Positions 1 through 8,611 of a stretch of 64,000 nt of DNA are shown one piece after another. The position numbers were made by a program, and so were the translations under genes. Where the stretch lies: assembly GCF_001422375.1 (NCBI RefSeq), contig NZ_LMMU01000007.1, forward strand, positions 722,184 through 786,183. Direction: 5' to 3'. The notes beneath the pieces were generated by a model. It worked only from the letters and a program-made list of their open reading frames with translations, was not told the DNA's origin and searched no databases. How positions within the stretch are numbered: position 1 is the stretch's first letter; each line of letters starts with the position of its first letter. This stretch comes from Methylobacterium sp. Leaf99 (lineage in GTDB: Bacteria > Pseudomonadota > Alphaproteobacteria > Rhizobiales > Beijerinckiaceae).

Positions 1-714
1 GCCGGACGCGCCCTGGTGCTGTGGACGGCGCTTCAGGCCGATATCGGCCACCGGTCCGAGGATGCGGCCGAGCGGCAGCGCGCCGAGGACCACATGGGTC
101 TGATGACCCCGGTGGTGAAGGGGGTGCTCACCGACCGCGGCTTCGCCCACGCCGTCGAGGCCCAGCAGCTCTTCGGCGGCCACGGCTACATCGAGGAATG
201 GGGCATGTCGCAGTTCGTGCGCGATGCCCGCATCGCCATGATCTACGAGGGCGCCAACGGCATCCAGGCCATGGACCTCATCGGCCGCAAGCTGCCGAAG
301 GACGGCGGCCGCGCGATGATGGGCTTCCTCGCCGAGGTCCAGACCTTCTTGAAGGATCACGGCGAGGACGAGGGGATGAAACCCTTTGTGGCACCGCTCC
401 AGGCCGGGCTGAACGACCTGCAGGGCGCAACGATGTGGTTCATGCAGAACGCCTTCTCGAAGCCCGACAATGCGGGCGCGGGGGCCACGGACTACATGCA
501 CCTCCTCGGCCTCGTCGCCATGGGCTACATGTGGGCGCGCATCGCCAGGGCGGCGCTGGCCAAGCAGGCTGAGGCCGCCTCCGACCGGATGGCCGACAAG
601 CTCGTCGTCGGCCGGTTCTACATGGAGCGGCTGCTGCCCGAGACCGCCCTGCGCCTGGTGCGGATCAAGGCCGGGTCGGAGACGACCATGGCGTTGAGCG
701 CGGAGGCGTTTTAG
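1..714 (+). CDS. Acyl-CoA dehydrogenase, C-terminal part (partial)
   Basis: The reading frame is open from base 1 to the TAG at 712-714, so this is the last 237 residues of a gene that begins outside the window. It contains the acyl-CoA dehydrogenase C-terminal signature LFGGHGYIEEWGMSQFVRDA followed by YEGANGIQAMDLIGRKL, then about 130 further residues typical of the FadE-like forms with an extra C-terminal domain. The family makes the first alpha,beta-dehydrogenation of acyl-CoA with FAD and passes electrons to ETF. The thiolase, FadJ and ETF-QO genes in the next 10 kb fit a beta-oxidation locus. Chain-length specificity cannot be read from this part. Confidence 0.93.
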   Translation, partial: AGRALVLWTALQADIGHRSEDAAERQRAEDHMGLMTPVVKGVLTDRGFAHAVEAQQLFGGHGYIEEWGMSQFVRDARIAMIYEGANGIQAMDLIGRKLPKDGGRAMMGFLAEVQTFLKDHGEDEGMKPFVAPLQAGLNDLQGATMWFMQNAFSKPDNAGAGATDYMHLLGLVAMGYMWARIARAALAKQAEAASDRMADKLVVGRFYMERLLPETALRLVRIKAGSETTMALSAEAF

Positions 715-874
715 ACCGGACGCCGCCAGGGGCCGAGCGCGCGCGGAGCTCCCCTCCCCCGGGGGAGCCGCGCCGGATCGGCCAGGCATGGGATCGTATG
801 GACGGACCCGCACGGGGTTCGTGTCGTTCTGCCGCCCGGCCTTCCGCGAAGGCCTGGGAATCCGGAGAAGTGAA

Positions 875-2083
875 ATGCCCGAGGCCTACATCTACGATCA
901 CGTCCGCACCCCGCGCGGCCGCGGCAAGCCCGACGGGTCGCTGCACGAGGTGACGGCCCTGCGCCTCGCCGAAGTGGCGCTCCGCGCCCTCAAGGACCGC
1001 AACGGCCTCGACACCAGGCGGGTCGACGACGTGATCCTCGGCTGCGTCGATCCCGTCGGCGAGGCCGGCGGCGACATCGCCCGCGCCGCCGCCCTGGTGG
1101 CCGATTACGGCACCCATGTTCCGGGCGTGCAGATCAACCGCTTCTGCGCCTCGGGTCTCGACGCGGTGAACTTCGCCGCCGCCCAGGTCATGGCCGGCCA
1201 GCACGACATGACCATCGGGGGCGGCGTCGAATCCATGAGCCGCGTCGGCCTCGGCGCCTCGGGCGGAGCCTGGCCCGTGGACCCGGCCATCGCCATCAAG
1301 TCGTGGTTCATGCCCCAAGGCGTCTCGGCCGACCTCATCGCCACGAAGTACGGGTTCTCCCGCGCCGATTGCGACGCCTACGCCGTCGAATCGCAGAAGC
1401 GCTCCGCCGCCGCCTGGGCCGAGGGCCGGTTCGGCGGTGCGGTGGTACCCGTGCGCGACATCAACGGGATCACCTTGCTCGCCACCGACGAGCACATGCG
1501 GCCCGCGACCGACATGCAGTCCCTCGGCCAGCTCAAGGCCTCGTTCGTCCAGATGGGCCAGATGGGCGGCTTCGATGCCGTCGCCATCGACGCCCACCCG
1601 GATGTCGAGGCGGTGGACCACGTCCACCATGCCGGCAACTCGTCGGGCATCGTCGACGGCGCCGCCGCCGTGCTCATCGGTTCGCGGGAGGCCGGCAGCG
1701 CCGCCGGGCTCAAGCCCCGCGCCCGCATCCGCGCCTTCGCCAACATCGGATCGGACCCGGCCCTGATGCTCACGGGCCCCGTCGACGTCACCCGCAAGGT
1801 GCTGGCGCGCTCGGGGCTCAGCCTGTCGGACATCGACCTGTTCGAGGTCAACGAGGCCTTCGCCGCCGTGGTCCTGCGCTTCCAGCAGGCGTTCGACCTC
1901 GATCCGGCCCGGGTCAACGTCTGCGGCGGCGCCATCGCCATGGGCCATCCGCTGGGCGCCACCGGGGCGATGATCCTCGGCACCGTCCTCGACGAGCTGG
2001 AGCGCACCGGCAAGGAGCGCGCCCTCGTCACCCTCTGCATCGGCGCGGGCATGGGCACGGCGACGATCGTCGAGCGGGTCTGA
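875..2083 (+). CDS. Acetyl-CoA C-acyltransferase (thiolase)
   Basis: 402-residue thiolase, the usual length. It performs the last beta-oxidation step (thiolytic cleavage of 3-ketoacyl-CoA) or the reverse condensation. The nucleophile Cys91 lies in NRFCASGLDAVNFAA, the catalytic His358 in GGAIAMGHPLGATGA and the second Cys388 in TLCIGAGMGTA. The ATG at 875 is chosen because GGAGAAG stands 5-11 bases upstream and the protein then begins MPEAYIYDHVRTPRGR, as in relatives; an in-frame ATG at 788 would add 29 unlikely residues. It follows the acyl-CoA dehydrogenase by 160 bp and probably works with it and the FadJ-type enzyme. FadA versus PhaA type is not settled by sequence alone. Confidence 0.95.
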   Translation: MPEAYIYDHVRTPRGRGKPDGSLHEVTALRLAEVALRALKDRNGLDTRRVDDVILGCVDPVGEAGGDIARAAALVADYGTHVPGVQINRFCASGLDAVNFAAAQVMAGQHDMTIGGGVESMSRVGLGASGGAWPVDPAIAIKSWFMPQGVSADLIATKYGFSRADCDAYAVESQKRSAAAWAEGRFGGAVVPVRDINGITLLATDEHMRPATDMQSLGQLKASFVQMGQMGGFDAVAIDAHPDVEAVDHVHHAGNSSGIVDGAAAVLIGSREAGSAAGLKPRARIRAFANIGSDPALMLTGPVDVTRKVLARSGLSLSDIDLFEVNEAFAAVVLRFQQAFDLDPARVNVCGGAIAMGHPLGATGAMILGTVLDELERTGKERALVTLCIGAGMGTATIVERV

Positions 2084-2190
2084 GGCCGCGGCCACGGGGC
2101 GACAAACCCTTCGAAACACTGGTAGACGGCGGCGCCCGTCGCGTTTTTCGCGATGACGCCCAGCCGAGAAGAATCGGGAGAAACGCCACC

Positions 2191-2688
2191 ATGACGCGCC
2201 TGCTCGCCACCCTGTGCCTGACCACCGCCCTGTGCCTGCCGCTCACGGCCCGCGCGGACGACGCCTCCGACCGTGTCGGCGTCGCGAAGGACCTGGTGCA
2301 GAAGACCCTGATCAAGAACCTGGAGACCGGCTTCACCGGCGCGTTGGAGAAGACCGTCGCGTCGATGCCCGAGGACAAGGCCGACGCCGTGCGCAAGGAG
2401 GTGCGGGCCGAGTTCGACAAGCAGCGCGAGGTGATGATTGACGGCCTGTCGAAGGCCTACGCGGAAAAGTTCACCCTCGACGAGCTGAAGCACCTCAGCG
2501 GCATCTACGATGACAAGACCTATCAGAAGTTCCAGGCGGTCAATGCCGACCCGGCCTCCAGCGTCACGGCGATCTCGCAGGCGTCGGTGACGAAGCTCCT
2601 GAACATGCTCGCCATCGCCCAAGCCGGCGACAGCAAGGCCGGCGAAGGCAAGGCCGGCGCGCCGCCGCTGCCGATGCCGGCGCGCTAG
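2191..2688 (+). CDS. Exported DUF2059-type protein
   Basis: 165-residue protein with a Sec signal peptide (MTRLLATLCLTTALCLPLTARA, cleavage near residue 23) and a helical body. The pattern DxQREVMIDGLSKAYAEKFTLDELKHLSGIYDD followed by YQKFQ is that of DUF2059 proteins, which are periplasmic and of unknown role (the quoted stretch is split here: KAYAEKFTLDELKHL at about residues 88-102). The last 25 residues are low-complexity Gly/Ala/Lys/Pro. CGGGAG lies 10 bases before the ATG. It sits between the thiolase and the beta-oxidation FadJ gene on the same strand, but nothing links it to fatty acids functionally. Confidence 0.8.
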   Translation: MTRLLATLCLTTALCLPLTARADDASDRVGVAKDLVQKTLIKNLETGFTGALEKTVASMPEDKADAVRKEVRAEFDKQREVMIDGLSKAYAEKFTLDELKHLSGIYDDKTYQKFQAVNADPASSVTAISQASVTKLLNMLAIAQAGDSKAGEGKAGAPPLPMPAR

Positions 2689-2747
2689 GACGCGTCCGCC
2701 CCGTGCCGGCCTCGCCCATGATCGAGACCCGCTGCCGCGCGCGCGAT

Positions 2748-2771
2748 TCGGATCGGGCCTTTCCGATCCGA
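2748..2771. terminator. Perfect 9-bp hairpin between convergent genes
   Basis: TCGGATCGG (2748-2756), loop GCCTTT, CCGATCCGA (2763-2771). It lies between the DUF2059 gene and the oppositely oriented EAL gene, ten bases before the EAL stop. No U-tract follows on either strand, so it is a hairpin with a probable but unproven terminator role. Confidence 0.45.
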
Positions 2772-2780
2772 GCCGTCGGC

Positions 2781-3569
2781 CTAGGCGACCAAGGTCTGGG
2801 CGAACACGGCCGGCGCTGGGAAGCCGGCCACGGCCGGGAGCTGTTCGAGGTGGGGCCGCGCAAAGTAGTAGCCCTGAAACAGGGTTGCGCCGAGGTTACG
2901 CAGGGTCGCCAGTTCTTCCTGCGTCTCGATCCCCTCGGCGATCACCGCGAGGCCGAGGCCCCGCGCGATCCCGATGAGGCCCCCGACGATGGTCTGCCGG
3001 CGCTGGTCGCTGTCGATGCCGCGCAGCAGGTCCATGTCGATCTTGATGAGGTCCGGCTGGAAATTCGCCAGCAGGCTCAGGCCGGCGAAGCCCGCGCCGA
3101 AATCGTCGAGGGCCGTGAGGAAGCCCTGCTTGCGATATTCGGCGACGATACGGGTGACGTGCGCCGTATCGCGGAACTTCTCGTTCTCGGTGAACTCGAA
3201 CATGATGCGGTCGTGGGCGAAGCCGGCCCGGCGTGCGGCCTCCAGGGACGAACGGATGCAGGCCGCGGGCTCGTAGACCGCGTTCGGCATGAAGTTGATG
3301 GACAGCTTGGTCTGATCGCCCGTCGGGAACAGGCGTCCGGCCAGCTCGATCGCCTTGACCCGTGCGGCCTGATCGAAGCGGTAGACCGTCTCGGGGGTCA
3401 CGCGGTCGAGGATGGAGCCGGCGGATTCGCCGCCCGTGCCGCGGACCAGGGCCTCGTAGCCCCAGACGCGCTCCGTCACGATGTCGAGGATCGGCTGGAA
3501 TGCCATGGTGAAAGTAAAGTCGAGTTCGACGCCATCGCGGCAACCCTGGCAGCCGATCCGTCCCGTCAT
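2781..3569 (-). CDS. Stand-alone EAL-domain c-di-GMP phosphodiesterase
   Basis: 262-residue single-domain protein. After a short N-terminal GCQGC motif comes a full EAL domain: EALVRG, the metal-site Asn in KLSINFMPN, FEFTENE, ALDDFGAGFAGLSLL, LIKIDMDLL, VIAEGIET and FQGYYFARP. All residues expected for metal binding and catalysis are present, so it should hydrolyse c-di-GMP to pGpG in the cytoplasm. No membrane segment or sensor domain is visible; the two cysteines of GCQGC could bind metal or sense redox state (inference). Start: AAGGG abuts the ATG at 3575 but stands six bases before the in-frame ATG at 3569, so 3569 is preferred. It is oriented against its neighbours. Confidence 0.88.
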   Translation of the reverse strand: MTGRIGCQGCRDGVELDFTFTMAFQPILDIVTERVWGYEALVRGTGGESAGSILDRVTPETVYRFDQAARVKAIELAGRLFPTGDQTKLSINFMPNAVYEPAACIRSSLEAARRAGFAHDRIMFEFTENEKFRDTAHVTRIVAEYRKQGFLTALDDFGAGFAGLSLLANFQPDLIKIDMDLLRGIDSDQRRQTIVGGLIGIARGLGLAVIAEGIETQEELATLRNLGATLFQGYYFARPHLEQLPAVAGFPAPAVFAQTLVA

Positions 3570-3681
3570 CGTCATCCCTTGAACGTTTGCTTGGGGGCCC
3601 GTCTCTCCCCGATGCACCCGTAAGTTTTGATTTTGGCTTAAGGCATCCGGCCCGAGGCCGCCCCGAACCCGAGGATCAGCC

Positions 3682-5886
3682 ATGGATCTCACCAATTTCC
3701 GCTTCGAGACCGATGCCGACGGTATTGCGCTGGCGACCTGGGACATGCCTGGCCGGTCCATGAACGTCTTCACCAACGCGGTGATGGACGACCTGCACGC
3801 CGTCATCGACGCAGTGGTGGCCGATCCCGCCATCAAGGGCTGCGTCGTGACGTCGGGCAAGGACAACTTCTCGGGCGGTGCCGACCTCACCATGCTCCAG
3901 GGCCTCGGCCGCGCCTTCGAGGCGCTGAGGGCCGAGCGCGGCGAGGAGGAGGCCATGCGCCACTTCTTCGAGGAATCGCGAAAACTCACCCTGCTGTTTC
4001 GCAAGCTCGAAACCTGCGGCAAGCCGTTCGCCGCGGCCGTGAACGGCATCTGCCTCGGCGGCGCCTTCGAGCTCGCCCTCTCCTGTCACCACCGCGTCCT
4101 GTCCGACGACCCGAAGACCCGCGTCGGCCTGCCCGAGATCAAGGTCGGCCTGTTCCCGGGCGCCGGCGGCACCCAGCGCGTGCCCCGCCTGATGCAGACG
4201 GGCGATGCCCTGCAGATGCTGTTCAAGGGCGAGCAGATCCCGCCGCTCATGGCGAAGAATATGGGCCTCGTCCATGAGGTCGCGCCGAGGGACGAGATCG
4301 TCGCCAAGGCCAAGGCCTGGATTCTCGGCGGCGGCTCGGCCGTGGCACCGTGGGACGTGCCGAAGTTCAAGGCTCCCTCCGGCAAGGTCTATTCGCCCGC
4401 CGGCATGATAACCTGGCCGCCCGCCAACGCCATCTACCGTCGCGAGACCCACGACAATTACCCCGCCGCCAAGGCGATCCTGGGCGCGGTCTACGAGGGC
4501 CTGCAGCTCCCCATGGACCTCGCCCTCCGGGTCGAGAGCCGGTACTTCGCCAAGATCCTGCGCTCGACGGAGGCGGCGGCGATGATCCGCACCCTGTTCC
4601 TGTCCATGGGCGAGCTCAACAAGGGCGCGCGCCGGCCGAAGGACGTGCCACCGACCTCGGTCAAGCGCGTTGGCGTCGTCGGCGCCGGCTTCATGGGCGC
4701 GGGCGTCGCCTACGTCTCGGCCCAGGCCGGCCTCGACGTCGTGCTCGTCGACCAGTCCGTCGAGGCGGCCGAGAAGGGCAAGGCCTACGCCCACAAGCTG
4801 GTCACCGACCAGATCAACAAGGGCCGCGCCAAGACCGCCGACCGCGATGCCCTGCTCGCGCGCATCACCACGAGCGCCGACTACGCCGCCCTGTCCGCGT
4901 GCGACCTCGTCATCGAGGCGGTGTTCGAGGACCCGGCGGTGAAGGCCGAGGTCATCGGCAAGGTCGAGGCCGCCATTCGCCCGGACGCCATCTTCGCCTC
5001 CAACACCTCGACGCTGCCCATCACGGGCCTCGCCAAGACCTCGGGCCGGCCGGAGAATTTCGTCGGCATCCACTTCTTCTCCCCCGTGGAGAAGATGATG
5101 CTCGTCGAGATCATCAAGGGCGATCAGACCGGCGACACGGCGCTCGCCACCGCCCTCGACTTCGTCCGCGCCATCAAGAAGACCCCCATCGTCGTCAACG
5201 ATGCGCGCGGGTTCTTCGCCAACCGCTGCGTCGGCGCCTACCTGCTCGAGGGCCACACCATGCTCAACGAGGGCATCCCGGCGGCGATGATCGAGAATGC
5301 CGGGCGCCAGGCCGGCATGCCGGTGGGGCCCCTGTCGCTCACCGACGAGGTCGCGGTCGACCTTGCCCTAAAGATCGTCAAGGCGACGGAGGCGCAGCTC
5401 GGAGCGCACGCCATCGATCCGGCGCAGAAGGCACTTCTCGTTCGGTTGGTCGAGGGCGAAGGCCGGCTCGGGCGCAAGAACAAGCGCGGCTTCTACGACT
5501 ATCCCGAGGGCGCGCCGAAGCGCCTGTGGCCCGGTCTGCAGGATCTGCAGGCGACCCGCGTCGATCCGGAGGACGTGGATTTTTCGGAGCTGAAGCAGCG
5601 CCTGCTGGTGGTCCAGGCCCTGGAGGCGGCCCGCACCGTGGGCGAGGGCGTCGTCACCGATCCGCGCGAGGCCGATGTCGGCTCGATCCTCGGCTTCGGC
5701 TTCGCCCCGTTCACGGGCGGCGCCCTGTCCTACATCGACTTCATGGGCGCCAAGGCCTTCGTCGCCCTGGCCCAGGGGCTGGAGGCCAAGCACGGACCGC
5801 GCTTCGCCGTGCCGCGCACGCTCCTCGCCATGGCCGAGCGGGGTGGGACGTTCTACGGCGACGCCGCCGCGCGCAAGGCGGCCTGA
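3682..5886 (+). CDS. fadJ: Enoyl-CoA hydratase / 3-hydroxyacyl-CoA dehydrogenase (FadJ type)
   Basis: 734-residue bifunctional beta-oxidation enzyme. The N-terminal crotonase domain (about 1-300) has the oxyanion-hole region NFSGGADLTML, GICLGGAFELALSC and LPEIKVGLFPGAGGTQRVP. The central Rossmann domain starts at about residue 329 with VGVVGAGFMGAGVA (GxGxxG); the catalytic His464 is in VGIHFFSPVEKMM. The C-terminal dehydrogenase repeats follow, including NKRGFYDYP. It hydrates 2-enoyl-CoA and oxidises 3-hydroxyacyl-CoA with NAD. The ATG has GAGGA 6-10 bases upstream. It pairs with the thiolase 1.6 kb upstream to form the multienzyme beta-oxidation set; FadB and FadJ are not separable with certainty here. 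Confidence 0.95.
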   Translation: MDLTNFRFETDADGIALATWDMPGRSMNVFTNAVMDDLHAVIDAVVADPAIKGCVVTSGKDNFSGGADLTMLQGLGRAFEALRAERGEEEAMRHFFEESRKLTLLFRKLETCGKPFAAAVNGICLGGAFELALSCHHRVLSDDPKTRVGLPEIKVGLFPGAGGTQRVPRLMQTGDALQMLFKGEQIPPLMAKNMGLVHEVAPRDEIVAKAKAWILGGGSAVAPWDVPKFKAPSGKVYSPAGMITWPPANAIYRRETHDNYPAAKAILGAVYEGLQLPMDLALRVESRYFAKILRSTEAAAMIRTLFLSMGELNKGARRPKDVPPTSVKRVGVVGAGFMGAGVAYVSAQAGLDVVLVDQSVEAAEKGKAYAHKLVTDQINKGRAKTADRDALLARITTSADYAALSACDLVIEAVFEDPAVKAEVIGKVEAAIRPDAIFASNTSTLPITGLAKTSGRPENFVGIHFFSPVEKMMLVEIIKGDQTGDTALATALDFVRAIKKTPIVVNDARGFFANRCVGAYLLEGHTMLNEGIPAAMIENAGRQAGMPVGPLSLTDEVAVDLALKIVKATEAQLGAHAIDPAQKALLVRLVEGEGRLGRKNKRGFYDYPEGAPKRLWPGLQDLQATRVDPEDVDFSELKQRLLVVQALEAARTVGEGVVTDPREADVGSILGFGFAPFTGGALSYIDFMGAKAFVALAQGLEAKHGPRFAVPRTLLAMAERGGTFYGDAAARKAA

Positions 5887-5893
5887 AAACGCC

Positions 5894-5923
5894 GAAGGGC
5901 GCGCATGGAGATGCGTGCCCTTC
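5894..5923. terminator. Hairpin between fadJ and moaB (convergent)
   Basis: GAAGGGCGCGCAT (5894-5906), loop GGAG, ATGCGTGCCCTTC (5911-5923): 13-bp stem with one G-T pair, eight bases after the fadJ stop. No clear U-tract. Likely shared by the two convergent genes. Confidence 0.55.
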
Positions 5924-5950
5924 CATGCAGGTTCCGGCGGACGACCGGCG

Positions 5951-6508
5951 TCACACCTCGATGGACGCTCCGCGACGAAGATGCTCGTCGAGGCGCGGCA
6001 TGATCTCGACGAAGTTGCAGGGGCGGTGCCGATAGTCGAGCTGGGCGGCCAGGATGCCGTCCCAGGCATCGCGGCAGGCGCCCGGCGAGCCCGGCAGGAC
6101 GAAGACGTAGGTGGCGTTCACCACCCCGGCCGTCGCCCGGGACTGCAGCGTCGAGGTGCCGATCTTGTCGTAGGAAATCCGGTGGAACACCGCCGAGAAC
6201 CCATCCATCCGCTTGTCGAACAGCGGCTCGATGGCCTCCGGCGTCACGTCCCGGCCGGTGAAGCCCGTACCGCCCGTGGTGAGGACCACGTCCACGGCCG
6301 GATCGCGCGACCACGCTTCCACCTGCCCCCTGATCTGGTCGACCTCGTCCGGCACCACGGCACGGGCGGCGAGCGTATGCCCGGCGGCCGTGAGGCGATC
6401 CCGCAGGGTGTCGCCGGAGCGATCCTCGTCGAGGGAGCGGGTGTCCGACACCGTCAGCACCGCGATGGCGAGGGGGACGAAGCTGCGGGTCTTGTCGGAT
6501 GCGACCAT
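5951..6508 (-). CDS. moaB: Molybdenum cofactor biosynthesis protein B
   Basis: 185-residue MoaB/MogA-fold protein, the normal length. The molybdopterin-binding signature is clear: VLTVSDTRS near the N-terminus, VVLTTGGTGFTGRDVTPEAI in the middle and VFVLPGSPGACRDAWD near the end. The family adenylates molybdopterin (MogA) or supports cofactor synthesis (MoaB); the length and PFVSAVFHRIS-like segment (here DGFSAVFHRISYDKIG) favour MoaB. AAGGG lies nine bases before the ATG. It is 28 bp downstream of the zinc peptidase gene on the same strand, which probably puts the two on one transcript; no other molybdenum genes are in the window. Confidence 0.93.
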   Translation of the reverse strand: MVASDKTRSFVPLAIAVLTVSDTRSLDEDRSGDTLRDRLTAAGHTLAARAVVPDEVDQIRGQVEAWSRDPAVDVVLTTGGTGFTGRDVTPEAIEPLFDKRMDGFSAVFHRISYDKIGTSTLQSRATAGVVNATYVFVLPGSPGACRDAWDGILAAQLDYRHRPCNFVEIMPRLDEHLRRGASIEV

Positions 6509-6536
6509 GGCGTTCGGACCCTTACGGTGACGCGGT

Positions 6537-7445
6537 TCAGTTTCCGGCGGCGCGGAACGTGTCGCAGGACTTGGTCTGGCCGCTCTTGTAGCCGGTCATG
6601 AACCAACGCTGGCGCTGGGCCGACGAGCCGTGGGTGAACGAATCCGGCACGGCGTAGCCCTGCGACTGTTTCTGGAGCTTGTCGTCGCCGATGGCGCTGG
6701 CGGCGTTCATGGCTTCCTCGATGTCGCCGGGCTCGAGGGAATTGTACTTGTCGTTGGAGTTCTTGGCCCAGACGCCGGCGAGGCAATCGGCCATGAGCTC
6801 GACGCGCACGGAGAGCTGGTTCGATTCGACCTTGCTCGACGCGGCCTGCTGCCGGCCCTGGACCTTGCCCAGAATGCCGAGTTCGTCCTGCACGTGGTGG
6901 CCGACCTCGTGGGCGATGACGTAGGCGTAGGCGAAGTCACCCTTCACCCCGAACTTCTGCTCCATCTCCTTGAAGAACGACGTGTCGAGATAGACCTTCT
7001 TGTCGAGGGGGCAGTAGAACGGCCCCATGGCGGCCTGGGCCGAACCGCAGCCGCTGCGGGTTCCGCCGGTGTAGAGCACCATGCCGGTCGGGCGGTATTG
7101 CTTGCCGGTCTGATTGGGAAGGATCTCCTTCCAGACGTCCTCGGTGTTGCCCAGGATGGCGGCGGCGAACCGCCCGCTCTCGTCCGTCGGCTTGGTCCTG
7201 CGCTGGGCCTGCGTCTGCGGATCGGCCTGCTCCTGGCGCGGCCGTCCGCCGCCCGTCATCTGCTCGGCGCCGCCGATGAGGATCGCCGGGTTGATGCCCG
7301 TGACCCAGCCGATGATGCACAGGACGACGATGGCGCCGATGCCGAGACCGCCGGCACCGCCGCCCGGAAACCCGCCACCACCGCCACCGCCCTCACCGCG
7401 GCGATCCTCGACGTTGTCGGAACTGCGGAAATCTTCCCAGCGCAT
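6537..7445 (-). CDS. Membrane-anchored neutral zinc metallopeptidase (YpfJ family)
   Basis: 302 residues. The N-terminus is charged, then Gly-rich (GEGGGGGGGFPGGGAGG), then one membrane segment (about 33-55, LGIGAIVVLCIIGWVTGINPA), which would place the rest in the periplasm. The catalytic motif is HExxH in AYVIAHEVGHHVQDELG, with downstream LMADCLAGVWAKN, as in the putative neutral zinc metallopeptidase family. Substrate unknown. It ends 28 bp before moaB on the same strand. The gene has ordinary composition and full length. Confidence 0.9.
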   Translation of the reverse strand: MRWEDFRSSDNVEDRRGEGGGGGGGFPGGGAGGLGIGAIVVLCIIGWVTGINPAILIGGAEQMTGGGRPRQEQADPQTQAQRRTKPTDESGRFAAAILGNTEDVWKEILPNQTGKQYRPTGMVLYTGGTRSGCGSAQAAMGPFYCPLDKKVYLDTSFFKEMEQKFGVKGDFAYAYVIAHEVGHHVQDELGILGKVQGRQQAASSKVESNQLSVRVELMADCLAGVWAKNSNDKYNSLEPGDIEEAMNAASAIGDDKLQKQSQGYAVPDSFTHGSSAQRQRWFMTGYKSGQTKSCDTFRAAGN

Positions 7446-7545
7446 GTGCTCGTCACCACTCGTCCCGGAACGCGGACCGACGCAATCGGTCCGAAGTAAT
7501 CTCCGCGCGCGTCGTACGGTTCCGCTTGGCCGTTCCCTACCGGCC

Positions 7546-8400
7546 TCAGGCCTTGCCGTCGAGGGCGGCCCGGAGCGTGCGGAAGTCCCGCCAGGCGAGG
7601 CGCTTCTGCAGGGGCTGGCGCAGGAGATAGGCCGGATGCAGGGTCGCGAGCGCCCGGATCTCGCGGTCCCCCACCCGGTAGGGGTAGAACCGGCCGCGCG
7701 CCTTGAGGATGCCGTCCTTGGTGCCGGTGATCGCCTGCGTCGACGGGCTGCCGAGGCAGACGATGAGGTCGGGCGCCGCGAGCTCGATCTGCCGTTCGAT
7801 GAACGGCTTGCAGATCGCGACCTCCTGGGGCGTCGGGTTGCGGTTTCCCGGCGGGCGCCAGGGGACGATGTTGGTGACGTAGGCGCTGGTGCGGTCGAGG
7901 CCGATGGCCGCCATCATCCGGTCGAGGAGCTTGCCCGAGCGGCCCATGAACGGCTTGCCGATCCGGTCCTCGTCGGCACCCGGGGCCTCGCCGATGAACA
8001 TGAGCTTCGCCGCCGGGTTGCCGTCGGCGAAGACGAGGTTCTTCGCCGTGAACTTGAGGGGGCAGCCGTCGAAGCCGGCGAGCAGGGCTTCCAGCTCGTC
8101 CAGGGAGTTCACGTCCTTGGCCCGCGCCCGCGCGTCGCCGGCGGCCTCGCCCGGCCGGGCGGCCACCGACGCGCCGTAGGTCCGGGCCGGGGCCGGGGTT
8201 TCCCCGCGCGGCGGCAATTCACGGCGGGGTGGCGGTGCGGCGATCTCCGGCTCCGGCAGAGGCGCTGCCGGACGCGCCGGCGCATCCGCCTCCGAAAAAC
8301 GGTCGTGGGGATGCTCGTCGAGCATGAGGTCGACCCCCGCCGCGACATGGAAGTCGAGGGCGGCGATGAGGTCGCGCCGGCTGTCGTCACTCGCAGTCAT
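7546..8400 (-). CDS. Uracil-DNA glycosylase, type 4-like
   Basis: 284-residue protein of the uracil-DNA glycosylase superfamily, expected to excise uracil from DNA. Residues 1-95 are a Pro/Ala-rich, poorly ordered extension. The catalytic core has GEAPGADEDRIGKPFMG (motif A), TNIVPWRPPGNRNPT, and ATLHPAYLLRQP (motif B with His). Family 4 enzymes hold a 4Fe-4S cluster with two N-terminal cysteines in CxxC-type spacing; here that place reads FDGCPLKFTAKN with only one Cys, and the later pair is AICKPF and VCLG. The ATG at 8400 (MTASDD) is preferred over an in-frame start at 8436; no strong ribosome site decides it. Confidence 0.85.
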   Translation of the reverse strand: MTASDDSRRDLIAALDFHVAAGVDLMLDEHPHDRFSEADAPARPAAPLPEPEIAAPPPRRELPPRGETPAPARTYGASVAARPGEAAGDARARAKDVNSLDELEALLAGFDGCPLKFTAKNLVFADGNPAAKLMFIGEAPGADEDRIGKPFMGRSGKLLDRMMAAIGLDRTSAYVTNIVPWRPPGNRNPTPQEVAICKPFIERQIELAAPDLIVCLGSPSTQAITGTKDGILKARGRFYPYRVGDREIRALATLHPAYLLRQPLQKRLAWRDFRTLRAALDGKA

Positions 8401-8611
8401 GGAACCAGATGTGGCGCGTTCGCCGCCTGTGGACAACGGGGTCGCGTCGTTCCACTCGACGGATCGCGCCCTTTCGTGCGGCGCGACTCTTCATCACGAC
8501 GGCCGTCATGGAACGGAGGCCGCTTGCGTTCCTATCTTGGAATCGGTTGAGAGTGATCCGAAGCAATTCACGGACCCCGCCCCGCGGCGGGCGTGACAGG
8601 AGGATGACGGA

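Noticed and set aside
788..874. Longer thiolase start at ATG 788
   Set aside because: The 29 added residues do not resemble thiolases, while GGAGAAG precedes the ATG at 875.
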